A DNA stretch of 38,932 bases from positions 1 to 38,932 of IMG/VR virus record IMGVR_UViG_3300050030_000136; one strand, given 5' to 3'. Both the position numbers and the translations under genes were made by a program. Of the stretch, positions 24,816 to 33,126 are shown piece after piece. Source of the DNA: a virus. The notes below the pieces were generated by a model, which searched no databases, was not told the DNA's origin, and saw only the letters and a list, made by a program, of their open reading frames with translations. Positions within the stretch are counted from its first letter, which is position 1. Every line of letters begins with the position of its first letter.

Positions 24816-25127
24816 TTAATCAAGTTCAATCATACCCCTTTGTTTAAGCTTGTTTAGTTTATCTTTTCTACTATTTATAATAAGACGACCATCTTTTGTA
24901 TACTTACTTCCAGGAAATTTCTTTTCAGCTTCTTTAATCTGTCTTGGATTTACACCTAAAGACGAACTTAATCTTTCATTATTTTTAACATCTGTATTAG
25001 ATAAAGATACAATTTTTTGCGCCTTAGAACCACATCTACAAGTAATATAAGTGCTTGATTCATAAGTCTTTGTGAATACTTCAATGTAATTTCCACAATT
25101 AGAACAGCGATATTCGTAGATAGGCAT
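24816..25127 (-). CDS. FmdB-type zinc ribbon protein
   Basis: 103 aa. MPIYEYRCSNCGNYIEVFTK is the classic FmdB zinc-ribbon start, with CxxC at C8/C11 and CxC at C31/C33. The C-terminal part (SSSLGVNPRQIKEAEKKFPG, YTKDGRLII) is the phage version of the family, commonly found beside portal and scaffold genes. Zinc binding is certain by pattern; the role in virion assembly or regulation is unknown. Its start is one base after the previous stop (TAATATG). Confidence 0.8.
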   Translation of the reverse strand: MPIYEYRCSNCGNYIEVFTKTYESSTYITCRCGSKAQKIVSLSNTDVKNNERLSSSLGVNPRQIKEAEKKFPGSKYTKDGRLIINSRKDKLNKLKQRGMIELD

Positions 25128-25128
25128 A

Positions 25129-25530
25129 TTAAGCTTTCCCTAAAATACAGTAACTAAACGCTGCCGTAACGGCTGAACCATCAATTTTTAGTCCTAAATT
25201 AGCAGCAGGATTAATAGGCAAATAGCACGCTTCGCCAACATTTAACACTAAATCTGCTGTTGTAGAAGTAAAAGTTGTAGTATCGACAGTATTAAGTATT
25301 ATATAAATAGTACCTACTTGTGCTTTTATATAAACTCCATAGGTTTTAGCAAGTGCTATTTTTGTTATGTCTGTAAATAACTGTATAGCTGTAATTGTAG
25401 CAGTATCTACTATTGTATAACCAGTGATTTTTTCTACTGGCACAGTCATAGCAATAGAATTTTCTAATGTAATTTCATCACCTATGCCAGTTACGTCTAA
25501 TTTTATTGATAATGTTGCTATGCCAGCCAT
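25129..25530 (-). CDS. Hypothetical structural protein, 133 aa
   Basis: A beta-rich Thr/Ile/Val-rich protein (IALAKTYGVYIKAQVGTIYI) with a helix-poor profile. It sits between the HNH gene and the zinc ribbon near the portal, where phages often encode head decoration proteins. Families of this shape occur in phage heads, but I cannot name one. AAAGG lies upstream of the ATG, close to the HNH stop. Confidence 0.5.
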   Translation of the reverse strand: MAGIATLSIKLDVTGIGDEITLENSIAMTVPVEKITGYTIVDTATITAIQLFTDITKIALAKTYGVYIKAQVGTIYIILNTVDTTTFTSTTADLVLNVGEACYLPINPAANLGLKIDGSAVTAAFSYCILGKA

Positions 25531-25531
25531 T

Positions 25532-26020
25532 TTATGCCACCCTTTCTACAAGCGGAAAGTTAAGTCTTGCAAAGTCGCCAAAAAGCCACATAGCGTGTAT
25601 GTCGTAAGCATATGCGGCATCAATTTCATTTGTAAATTCACCTAAATTATATATTTTATAATCTTTATTTATTCTTACTCTCCATTTATTTCTTTTTTTA
25701 GAAAAATCTACTCCTTTATATTTTGATATTCCTTTAATCTTTATTCTATTTTGCTGATTTTCTGAATAATTACATAAACGGAGATTTTCTTTGCGATTAT
25801 CTAATCCATTACAGTTTATATGGTCTATTTGTTTCTTATCATTTTTAACCAATAATAACACTTCACGGTGCATTTTTATAGTAGAATGTTTCCCTAAATG
25901 CCTCCAAGCATACCAACAGTTTCTTAATTTGCTTGAATACCATTTATGTTTATTTAATCTATCAAAGTCCTCATCATCGACTAATGCAACTTTATTTTGA
26001 GTTAATTGTATTTCTTTCAC
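25532..26020 (-). CDS. Free-standing HNH-AP2 homing endonuclease
   Basis: 162 aa. HNH residues: H51 in KMHRE, D66-H67 in IDHIN and N75/N79 in LDNRKENL. The C-terminal domain (about 98-155: YKGVDFSKKRNKWRVRI, then YAYDIHAMWLFGDFARLNFP) is AP2/ERF-type DNA-binding. The pair is a known mobile phage endonuclease layout. Start is GTG at 26020, overlapping the portal TGA, with the strong GGGAGGTGA site inside portal. It likely entered between portal and the next gene and spreads itself by gene conversion. Confidence 0.9.
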   Translation of the reverse strand: MKEIQLTQNKVALVDDEDFDRLNKHKWYSSKLRNCWYAWRHLGKHSTIKMHREVLLLVKNDKKQIDHINCNGLDNRKENLRLCNYSENQQNRIKIKGISKYKGVDFSKKRNKWRVRINKDYKIYNLGEFTNEIDAAYAYDIHAMWLFGDFARLNFPLVERVA

Positions 26021-27765
26021 ATCTCACCTCCCATTTTTTGTGTTTTTGAATTTATCTGTTGAAGTCTATTGTTGTCATTGTCGGCAGGATTACTACCAAA
26101 ACGAGTATCTGCACTCTTTACTCCCCCGCCCATCCCCATTTGTTGGTATGCGTTCATTTGTTGTTGTTGCTGTGGATTTTCAGTCAAAAACCAAGACGAT
26201 GTTTCTAAATCCATATATGTAGAAAGTTGTTTTGTTATTTCAGGTATATTAAGTTGTTGTCCTTGCTGAGCGGCCATTTGTGCAGTTGGAAGTACCCACG
26301 CAGTAAGCATTTGCATAATCTTTTGAAACTTTTGCTCAGGTGTAAGTTTTTGCATACTAAACATTTCTACGTCAAGATAATAGTCTGTAAACTTACCTTG
26401 TTGTTGGAGTTGATTATACATTTGAGGTATTTGTATACCTCCTGGAAGGTCTTTTATGGCCTTAATCTGCATAGTTGGATTATTCCAAAGTTCAAAAGCC
26501 AGCTTTTCAGCTATATTTGAAGCGAAATAATGTACTGTTTGGGACATATCATTTAATGTTCTTGAAGCATTTGTCATAAGCATTTCTTCTTGACCAAGAG
26601 TTTTTGCCTGTGATTTACGCCCACCAGTAGTAAATAAATTTCCACCTTGTTCGCTAAATTGTCCTAATGAAAATTGTATAAATTCATAGATTTCTGGAAC
26701 TACACCGCCAACGGTTAATTCTTTAACGCTTGCAGGGTCAGTAAGTGAAAGCATATCTCCATCTTTAGCATCTCTTACTGTTTCAGCGTCTTCTTGACTT
26801 CCTCTTGCACCAACGCCAAGCTTTTTAAGTCTTTCGGCCTGACTACGAGCCTTTGAAAATAAAGTGTTTATAGCTGCATCAAGTTCCATAAGACTAAAAA
26901 TTGGTGGTATTGGTATTGTACTTTCTGGAAATTGTTTATAAAACAATACATCATAAGGGCCGCTTTGAGGGCCATTATATTCTACTGTATTTAATATCTT
27001 AGTATATCCTTTTCCTGGAGGCATTATAGTTATTATAACACCTTCTTTTGGAAGCCATAAATCTATAAATTCAGAATAATCGTGTAACTCATTATAAAGA
27101 ACCTTGCTTGGATTAGTTATTTCCTTTGGATGCTGGTCGCCATAAAGTTTAAAGTCTGGTATTATTTTATCTGCGTGCTTTGAAAACTGTTCTTTGGCTT
27201 GTGCTGTAGGTAAATAATAACAATCCCCTTCAAACTCGTATTGCTCGCGGTCTTTAGCTGTTACATCGGCAACATATGACGATTCAGACACAATTTCACA
27301 ATAAGGCGAGCCATAATCACTTAAAATACCATTTACATTATAAGTACCTTCTTTTTTAGTTCCAGTTTTAGTTATACCTTGCCCAAAAAGACTATTAAGA
27401 ACTACAGGTTTTAGTGTCCTTGTGGCAAATTTCATATCTTTAAGTAGTTGATTTAATGCCATTTGAAATACTGCTGCAAATGGACTGTATTGTAAATTTA
27501 TCTTTGGATTTATAACTACTTTAGGATAACCTCCAACAAGATATGGAAGCCAAATACTAACTGCCCTATCAACCATATTGAGTGGATGTGGGTCGCCTTC
27601 GGCAAGTTTTGGTTTGTAATATCCACTTGCATAAGCATTTAGCATTTTGTTATTTTTTTCATTGACGTTTTTATTAAGTTTACGCCATTGAACAATAGCC
27701 TTGTGTAATCTACCTACATAATTAGTTTTTGCAGGTTTTCCGTTATTATTTACAGGTTCAGCCAT
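26017..27765 (-). CDS. Portal protein
   Basis: 582 aa, in the usual size range. The helix-rich pattern with WLPYLVGGYPKVVINPK, then YNGPQSGPYDVLFYKQFPES and VRDAKDGDMLSLTDPASVKE, fits phage portals. The C-terminus is Gln/Met-rich and low complexity. It forms the dodecameric ring through which DNA is packaged and ejected. It follows TerL (overlap 16 bases) and precedes the scaffold cluster, the standard order. AAGG before the ATG. Confidence 0.85.
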   Translation of the reverse strand: MAEPVNNNGKPAKTNYVGRLHKAIVQWRKLNKNVNEKNNKMLNAYASGYYKPKLAEGDPHPLNMVDRAVSIWLPYLVGGYPKVVINPKINLQYSPFAAVFQMALNQLLKDMKFATRTLKPVVLNSLFGQGITKTGTKKEGTYNVNGILSDYGSPYCEIVSESSYVADVTAKDREQYEFEGDCYYLPTAQAKEQFSKHADKIIPDFKLYGDQHPKEITNPSKVLYNELHDYSEFIDLWLPKEGVIITIMPPGKGYTKILNTVEYNGPQSGPYDVLFYKQFPESTIPIPPIFSLMELDAAINTLFSKARSQAERLKKLGVGARGSQEDAETVRDAKDGDMLSLTDPASVKELTVGGVVPEIYEFIQFSLGQFSEQGGNLFTTGGRKSQAKTLGQEEMLMTNASRTLNDMSQTVHYFASNIAEKLAFELWNNPTMQIKAIKDLPGGIQIPQMYNQLQQQGKFTDYYLDVEMFSMQKLTPEQKFQKIMQMLTAWVLPTAQMAAQQGQQLNIPEITKQLSTYMDLETSSWFLTENPQQQQQMNAYQQMGMGGGVKSADTRFGSNPADNDNNRLQQINSKTQKMGGEM

Positions 27766-29741
27766 AATTTAACCTTACTTTTTTCTTTATACTCTTGTTC
27801 TTTTTGTCTTCTTTTACGCCATTCTATAGACCCTATTAAGTTTTGCTCGAACTTTTTTTCGGCAAGTGATTGGTCTTGACTTGCTGCACAACATAAAGCA
27901 TCTGCTATAACCCTGTCTCCGTGGCAAGCTTGCGCACCACCAGTATCTTCAATACATTGTGATAGTACAATAGTATTACCATTAAAAATATAATCTTCAG
28001 CTTCTCTTATAGAATCTTGGTCATAATTTACAAATTTACTTGCTTTCATTGCAGGATGAAAAGTAGCAGTTAAACTTGCATTATAATTAGCCAATAGTTC
28101 TATTTTAGAATCTCTATCAGAGTGCCAACCCAAAGTAGTACCTTTTTCGTGAATTCCACGTTTTTCAGATGTAGTTTTACATACAAAACTATAACCGACC
28201 TGTCTTATCCTTTTGCTAAAAACCTGTCCAATGCCGTTATTTTCAAAGTTAAGCAAAGGCATACCCGAAACACCACCCACCCAATTTCCGATTGACCAGA
28301 CCGTGTCTGCGAAGTCCTGTGGCAAAGTATTGGAGTCCACCCAACTTCCAACTTTTTGACGAAGGTCTACGTCAAAAATCGAGCAAACCGAATTTGATTG
28401 TCCTTGACCTAAAGATATATCACAACCTAAAACGTAGTTATGGTTTTGAACTGGCCTTGCGCCGCCTAATTCACCCCACCATTTAAGTTTACCCTTGCCG
28501 CCCTGCATAAACCGACAATTAGTTATTTTATTGTCTTCAACTTTATAAAGAATTTCACCTTGAAGGTCTGGTTTTTTGGCAAGTGCAATCATTTGATTTA
28601 AAGTTGCTGATGTAAATACCATATCACCAGCACCTATTTCGTTCATATCAAGATTTGTCGCAACGTCTAAAACAGACCGTTCTTGTTCTTCTTTATCATA
28701 CCAAGGCGAACGCCATTTTGGTTTATCAGGTTTGCCTCCATCAGCTATAAATGACAATTTAAGTTGCGGATAAGATATAAAAAGTTCTGTCATCAAATCA
28801 GAATATTTTATAGTTTGCGCATTTTGATACTTATCAAATACTTTTGGCGCAAGTTGTTTATAGTAATCAATATCTTCTATAATTATTTGGTTTATATCTG
28901 GAGACCAATAAAGACCTTTTGCCTTAAATGGGTGAAGCCACCAACCAAATGCCATCTTAATAACTCCAGATTGAGTTCCCATTTTACTAAATGGGTGCGA
29001 GCGATATTCAGAAGTGCCTAAGTATATTTTACAACTTGCTGTATCTGATAATGCACGCTCAATACAAATTGCGTCCGAGTGCTTTACAGCAGGAAATTCA
29101 TCACAAAATACCCAATTTAAACGACCACCACGACCTACGTTTTCTACAGTGGCTTCGCCGTTTGTAACTGAATCATTCCATAGATTTTTACTATGTCTTT
29201 CAGTTCTTTCGTATGTAGGCGTAACCCATTCGGGTAAATTTTGTATAAGGTAATCCCACTTCCAAAATAGACAATCTGGACTACCCTTTTTGTCTACAAG
29301 TTCTTCTTTTCTACTTACAAGTAACCCTTGAGTTCGTGGTCTAAATAGCCATAAGTTTACACCACAGCCAATGATAATCCAAGTACCGCCGACTTCTCTT
29401 GATTTTTTGGCCTGTATTTTACCAGACGAACACATACAATCTGATATTTCTTGTATTTTATCATCTTGCCAAGGCCAAGTTATAAAAGGTAATACACCAT
29501 AAGGTTGTATATTTGGCTTTGGTTGAAACGTCCAAAACATAGTTTTAAAAGAAATCTGTGGTTTAACAAGACACATTTGCGCAAAGTCGTTGCGAGCGTC
29601 TTTACTTGCACCTGCAAGATATTCGTGAAGGTCAGCCCTGAAAAGTACGTTACTGGTCGGACTTATCGGAATTTGCTTCAAGAACTTGTCTGGCGAGAGC
29701 AATAACTTTTTTTCTATCTCTTTGACTTGGTTCGGAGTCAT
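27750..29741 (-). CDS. terL: Terminase large subunit
   Basis: 663 aa. ATPase: Walker A-like KKSREVGGTW at residues 112-121 and Walker B VFCDE near 211-215, with S/T-rich coupling motif LGTSEYRS. Nuclease: VLGCDISLGQGQSNSVCSIF supplies the first metal-binding Asp, and the C-terminal HGDRVIADALCCA a further Asp. It cuts concatemers and drives DNA into the head. ATG at 29741 lies 92 bases inside the TerS gene; GGG is close to the start, and no better downstream start is seen. Confidence 0.9.
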   Translation of the reverse strand: MTPNQVKEIEKKLLLSPDKFLKQIPISPTSNVLFRADLHEYLAGASKDARNDFAQMCLVKPQISFKTMFWTFQPKPNIQPYGVLPFITWPWQDDKIQEISDCMCSSGKIQAKKSREVGGTWIIIGCGVNLWLFRPRTQGLLVSRKEELVDKKGSPDCLFWKWDYLIQNLPEWVTPTYERTERHSKNLWNDSVTNGEATVENVGRGGRLNWVFCDEFPAVKHSDAICIERALSDTASCKIYLGTSEYRSHPFSKMGTQSGVIKMAFGWWLHPFKAKGLYWSPDINQIIIEDIDYYKQLAPKVFDKYQNAQTIKYSDLMTELFISYPQLKLSFIADGGKPDKPKWRSPWYDKEEQERSVLDVATNLDMNEIGAGDMVFTSATLNQMIALAKKPDLQGEILYKVEDNKITNCRFMQGGKGKLKWWGELGGARPVQNHNYVLGCDISLGQGQSNSVCSIFDVDLRQKVGSWVDSNTLPQDFADTVWSIGNWVGGVSGMPLLNFENNGIGQVFSKRIRQVGYSFVCKTTSEKRGIHEKGTTLGWHSDRDSKIELLANYNASLTATFHPAMKASKFVNYDQDSIREAEDYIFNGNTIVLSQCIEDTGGAQACHGDRVIADALCCAASQDQSLAEKKFEQNLIGSIEWRKRRQKEQEYKEKSKVKLWLNL

Positions 29742-30291
29742 ATCCCTGCGATTTAGAATGTACTAATTCTTTACTTACTTTCCACTTATCACCAAACATA
29801 TTGGTCATTAGCATTATAAACAACTGACTATTTCCAGGTTGATGTTTTTTATATATTTTCTTTTTTACTTCTACCCAACCTCCAGGGTCGTGTTCTGTTT
29901 GTGGTGCTTTTATAAATGTTATTTCTTCTTCATTTACACTATATCCTAATGACTGAACTACCATTTGCTGAGCTAACTTTTTTTCAAGTTCAGTTAATGC
30001 TTCTTTAGTTTCTTGTTCAGTTAATTTCGTATTTTCAAATAATCTATTTACGTCTATAGGAGATTTAATATCGCCAATTTGTTGAATTACAGACATTTCG
30101 TTTTCATTTGGATTTTGTCCTAATGCTATTTTCTTTGAAGCTTCTTTAAAAATATCAGTTTTAATTTTACTATAAGTTTGGTCTATACCTGCCACGCACG
30201 TTTTACAGTAAAAGTAACCCTTGCGAACAGTAAGTTCACTTACTATAAATTGTTTTTTACATTTATCACAATGTCTTTTAAGTCCTGCCAT
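29650..30291 (-). CDS. Putative terminase small subunit with zinc finger
   Basis: 213 aa. An N-terminal zinc knuckle (C8-DKC11, then YC-KTC) is followed by helical segments. The last 92 bases overlap TerL, the usual TerS-TerL coupling. Many TerS proteins carry a helix-turn-helix; here a zinc finger may replace it. The ATG at 30291 was chosen because it is one base after the upstream stop (TAATATG); an in-frame TTG at 30315 would add 8 residues. Confidence 0.6.
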   Translation of the reverse strand: MAGLKRHCDKCKKQFIVSELTVRKGYFYCKTCVAGIDQTYSKIKTDIFKEASKKIALGQNPNENEMSVIQQIGDIKSPIDVNRLFENTKLTEQETKEALTELEKKLAQQMVVQSLGYSVNEEEITFIKAPQTEHDPGGWVEVKKKIYKKHQPGNSQLFIMLMTNMFGDKWKVSKELVHSKSQGYDSEPSQRDRKKVIALARQVLEANSDKSDQ

Positions 30292-30292
30292 A

Positions 30293-30613
30293 TTATGACC
30301 GCCACATAATGTCAATCACGTCTCCAGGAGTCCCACTATAGAACCAAAGTTTTGCAACATCATCAATAGGAACTCTTATTTGAGTCGATTCGGGTATTTC
30401 AATACCAAGACTTGAAGTTGCAGCAGCATCAATATTCATTCTAACTGGGCCAGTATTTGCAGCAGGACAAGTAACGTAACACTCACGGCAAGGCATAGTT
30501 GTTCCACCATTGCCTCTATCATCTGTGGTTGTTCCAATAGTTACTCTTACTGCGCCACCTGTTATACTATTACGGTTAATATCAAAATTTTCACATTTTG
30601 TTGATAATGTCAT
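30293..30613 (-). CDS. Small virion-type protein, paralogue 1
   Basis: 106 aa. It shares PCRECYVTCPAANTGPVRMNI with ATSSLGIEIP and LWFYSGTPGDVIDIMW; the matching segments of the 100-residue protein at 31,350-31,652 are PCRFCRLQSRDGNAVVRVRI and LLYFYGTENNVIDVEYF. Beta-rich with a CxxC pair. Such small proteins are often head decoration or fibre subunits. It lies directly downstream of the LamG gene. Confidence 0.6.
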   Translation of the reverse strand: MTLSTKCENFDINRNSITGGAVRVTIGTTTDDRGNGGTTMPCRECYVTCPAANTGPVRMNIDAAATSSLGIEIPESTQIRVPIDDVAKLWFYSGTPGDVIDIMWRS

Positions 30614-30615
30614 TT

Positions 30616-31350
30616 TTATACTCCTAAATAACTAAATAATTGTTCACCAGTTGAGTTTAATCTCATTTGGTCTGAATTCGATTCATTATATAATTGTTTC
30701 ACTTCATTTGCACTAAGGGCTTTATTATAAATGCGAACATCGTCAAGGAGACCAGTAAAAATGCCCGCACCACTTTCGGTATTTTCTTTTCCAATATATA
30801 AACTTTTTGGAATTGCAAAACTCGCATATTGGTCTAATGAATTTCCATCACTACTATTAACTAATATTCCATTTTTATACCAATAGAATTTAGAAGTAGT
30901 TGGCGATGTTTGCTCTGCAACACCGACAAAAAAATACCATTCGTTTAAGATATATTTCCCAAAATCATTACCTGTCGAACTAACACCCCCAGATATATGA
31001 GAGAGTCCAGTTTCTCTACCTGATGTGAGAGGGATAAAGATTAAGTCCATTTCATCTATACTATCTATGCCTAAAATAAATTGGGAATTTATAGCTCTAT
31101 CAGTTTTAAACCATCCGCTTATGGAAAAGCTATTTTGAAACGTGCTTTCAAATGTTTCTCCGGTATCTACATAATCCGTAGTGCCATTAAAATTCAACGC
31201 GCCGCCAATCTTTCCTGCAACGTGCATTAGGTTCGTATTCCTCTGTGCAGTTCCATTATAACCATTGCCGCTGGAATCTAATACCACTTTAGATGGAAGA
31301 CTATCGTCCATTTTCCAAAGTGCTACTAATGATTCTTGCATAGTTGGCAT
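30616..31350 (-). CDS. LamG/concanavalin-like domain protein
   Basis: 244 aa. The pattern ESLVALWKMDDS, DSSGNGYNGTAQ, GGALNFNGTTDYVDTGE, FSISGWFKTD, WYFFVGVAEQ and LLDDVRIYNKALSANEVKQLY is the classic LamG jelly roll that binds glycans and is very common in Planctomycetes. A ligand-binding role on the virion is likely. The ATG shares an A with the previous TAA; GGAG precedes it. Confidence 0.85.
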   Translation of the reverse strand: MPTMQESLVALWKMDDSLPSKVVLDSSGNGYNGTAQRNTNLMHVAGKIGGALNFNGTTDYVDTGETFESTFQNSFSISGWFKTDRAINSQFILGIDSIDEMDLIFIPLTSGRETGLSHISGGVSSTGNDFGKYILNEWYFFVGVAEQTSPTTSKFYWYKNGILVNSSDGNSLDQYASFAIPKSLYIGKENTESGAGIFTGLLDDVRIYNKALSANEVKQLYNESNSDQMRLNSTGEQLFSYLGV

Positions 31351-31652
31351 TATCTGAAATACTCCACGTCAATTACATTATTTTCAGTGCCATAAAAGTA
31401 CAAGAGATTTACATTGCTTACTGGATAAGGAGTTAATGTTGGGAAACTCGGTAATCCAACTCCGGTTGTATTAGTACAAACATCGCCAATTCTTACTCGT
31501 ACTACCGCATTACCATCTCTTGATTGTAGCCTACAAAATCTACACGGTAAATCTGCACCTTGAATATTTCCGGCGGCAGGGATTGTTATAGAAGTCCACG
31601 CGCCAGATACGACATTTATATTTGTTTTTATATTTTCGTAATCTGTTGTCAT
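31350..31652 (-). CDS. Small virion-type protein, paralogue 2
   Basis: 100 aa, a divergent copy of the 30,293-30,613 protein (CxxC pair PCRFC, then NNVIDVEYFR at the end). A duplication flanking the LamG gene. GGAATAA stands before the ATG. Confidence 0.6.
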   Translation of the reverse strand: MTTDYENIKTNINVVSGAWTSITIPAAGNIQGADLPCRFCRLQSRDGNAVVRVRIGDVCTNTTGVGLPSFPTLTPYPVSNVNLLYFYGTENNVIDVEYFR

Positions 31653-31656
31653 AATT

Positions 31657-31881
31657 TTATTCCAAAAGGTTTCTTTGTATTTGGTAAGTATTATAATGCG
31701 TATCTCTTACCACTACCCAATGATAACCAATATCAATAATTATATATTCTTTACCATTATTTTTTATGGTAGACTCTCTTATTAATGAGCTTGACCATTT
31801 TTTAATAGTATTTTCTTTTTTCTTTTCATTGATTATCAGTTTATCAGGTTTATCTTTTTTTTTCCAGAATTTCCAGTTCAT
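31657..31881 (-). CDS. Hypothetical basic protein, 74 aa
   Basis: The N-terminus is very basic (MNWKFWKKKDKPDKLIINEK) and the second half is a small beta part (YIIIDIGYHWVVVRDTHYN). No membrane helix, no family. Its ATG shares bases with the previous TAA (TAATG). Confidence 0.55.
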   Translation of the reverse strand: MNWKFWKKKDKPDKLIINEKKKENTIKKWSSSLIRESTIKNNGKEYIIIDIGYHWVVVRDTHYNTYQIQRNLLE

Positions 31882-32183
31882 TAGGCACGCATTGGACTTT
31901 TCTTATCTTTAGACTGTTCAATTACAAATGTTTGTGCGGTATCAACTGTAACGGAATTTATTTGTTCAGGTTCTTTTTTAACTTCAAGAGGTTTTACTCC
32001 AAAGGCTTCGGCGGTACAACCCCAGCAAAAGCAAAATTCATCCTTGCCGTACTTTTTCTTTGCTTCAGCAAGTTCATTTTGCTGATTTTTATTTCTAATA
32101 GAGCCTCTTGTCATTAATGCAAATCCATACAAATCAGTACAGTCCTTACCGCATTTATCACAAAATATTCTTCCTATAATCAT
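31881..32183 (-). CDS. Putative zinc-binding protein, 100 aa
   Basis: Two Cys pairs: CDKCGKDC at residues 8-15 and CFCWGC at 51-56, which can make one or two zinc sites. The tail is charged and flexible. A rubredoxin-like or ribbon fold is possible. Function unknown. Confidence 0.55.
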   Translation of the reverse strand: MIIGRIFCDKCGKDCTDLYGFALMTRGSIRNKNQQNELAEAKKKYGKDEFCFCWGCTAEAFGVKPLEVKKEPEQINSVTVDTAQTFVIEQSKDKKSPMRA

Positions 32184-32199
32184 ATCAATCTCACTTTCA

Positions 32200-32415
32200 T
32201 CAATTATTTTTAAACTTTGAAACTATTTTCTTTCTACGTTTTACTATTCCTCTTGCGCCAGATTTTCTTGCTTGGCTATATGCAACTGCGATGCTTTGCT
32301 TATCAGCCTTTGCCTTGCCGAATTTTTTCATAGTTGCGGCGTAAGTATCTCCTTTATGAAATTCACTTATATTTTTTCCTATTGTTTTTTTAGATGAACC
32401 TTTTTGTAATGGCAT
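32200..32415 (-). CDS. Conserved small basic phage protein (DUF6496-like)
   Basis: 71 aa, beginning MPLQKGSSKKTIGKNISEFH, a start typical of a small phage family with PLKKG.SKK.IS.NI and a later A-I-A-x-A motif (QSIAVAYSQARKS). Highly basic; possibly nucleic-acid binding or virion-associated. It starts four bases after the previous coding end via TAATATG. Confidence 0.65.
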   Translation of the reverse strand: MPLQKGSSKKTIGKNISEFHKGDTYAATMKKFGKAKADKQSIAVAYSQARKSGARGIVKRRKKIVSKFKNN

Positions 32416-32416
32416 A

Positions 32417-32584
32417 TTAGTACATCCCTTCTCTATTTTTTAACCAATAATCCGCACCCATTTCCATCATCTTAGATTTCTTAGAACGCGTCATAGCCTT
32501 AGACATTATCTTTTTTGCTCTTAACTTCTTGTCTGGTTCTTGTCTTTCTTCCATCATTTTTATAGATTCAGGACTATTTTTCAT
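32417..32584 (-). CDS. Small basic protein, 55 aa
   Basis: It starts MKNSPESIKMMEERQEPDKK and then RAKKIMSKAMTRSKKSKMM. The R-A-K-K-I-M-x-K-A motif recurs in the 121-residue protein directly upstream (RAKRIMQKALTKS). Stop of the upstream gene and this ATG form a TAATATG junction, and AAGGG inside the upstream gene is the ribosome site. Confidence 0.6.
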   Translation of the reverse strand: MKNSPESIKMMEERQEPDKKLRAKKIMSKAMTRSKKSKMMEMGADYWLKNREGMY

Positions 32585-32585
32585 A

Positions 32586-32951
32586 TTAATACCCTTGTGA
32601 TTGAATTCTTAATTTACGTTGCTGTTGTGTTTCGCCTTCGTATGCGTGTGAACCCAAAACTGCTTCTCTTGATTTTGTAAGAGCTTTTTGCATAATTCTT
32701 TTTGCACGACCATACGAATTGCCTGTTTTTAAAGTTTGAGATGGAATTACTTTGTCTTTTAAACTTACTGCTTGTTCGGCACGAATTGATGTCTTGCCTT
32801 GATTATAAGCCTTTTCAACTGGGTCAATATATTTTGCCATAGGTTTATCCTTTATGAAAATTCCAGATTTTTCTATATCACTATCAGTCATACCTTGAGT
32901 TTTAAACTCTTTGTATTTTCTTTGTGTTGCTGCGTCTTTATATATTGGCAT
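32586..32951 (-). CDS. Hypothetical basic protein heading the late block, 121 aa
   Basis: The first gene of the late block. Helical and basic with RAKRIMQKALTKSREAVLG, a motif shared with the next gene. AAGGAT with a 7-base gap precedes the ATG. No family recognised. It could be a virion DNA-binding protein or a late regulator. Confidence 0.6.
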   Translation of the reverse strand: MPIYKDAATQRKYKEFKTQGMTDSDIEKSGIFIKDKPMAKYIDPVEKAYNQGKTSIRAEQAVSLKDKVIPSQTLKTGNSYGRAKRIMQKALTKSREAVLGSHAYEGETQQQRKLRIQSQGY

Positions 32952-32973
32952 ATATTATATCCTTAATTATGTA

Positions 32974-33003
32974 TAGTTATGCAAGAAACATCTAAAAAGT
33001 CAA
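32974..33003 (-). promoter_or_regulatory. Candidate late-block promoter (weak)
   Basis: On the minus strand TTGACT (33003-32998), 18 bases, TAACTA (32979-32974), followed by an AT-rich run to the ATG at 32951. The -10 match is poor; placement at the head of the block is the main support. The gap 32,952-33,184 also holds the opposite promoter and leader B. Confidence 0.3.
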
Positions 33004-33051
33004 AACAATTTTATTTTGCAAAAAAAAATAAAAAAATATTTTATTTTTCCC

Positions 33052-33080
33052 TTGACAAAAATTTTGGCTTTTGGTAAAAC
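33052..33080 (+). promoter_or_regulatory. Early-type promoter TTGACA-17-TAAAAC
   Basis: A perfect -35 box, a 17-base spacer and TAAAAC. It lies 105 bases before the first plus gene and drives the leader B hairpin. It is one of three near-identical sites (also 36,817 and 24,753). Confidence 0.65.
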
Positions 33081-33126
33081 CTTTTTTAGGCTTTTGCGGT
33101 TAGAACCCGACAGGCACACGGACTCC

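Noticed and set aside
30616-31350. Host contamination (LamG gene)
   Set aside because: It overlaps neighbouring phage genes by single bases within the late block, so it belongs to the phage.
33096-33111. GGTTAGAACC looking like a tRNA T-arm
   Set aside because: No acceptor stem, anticodon arm or CCA-type end around it; no tRNA gene was found in the window.
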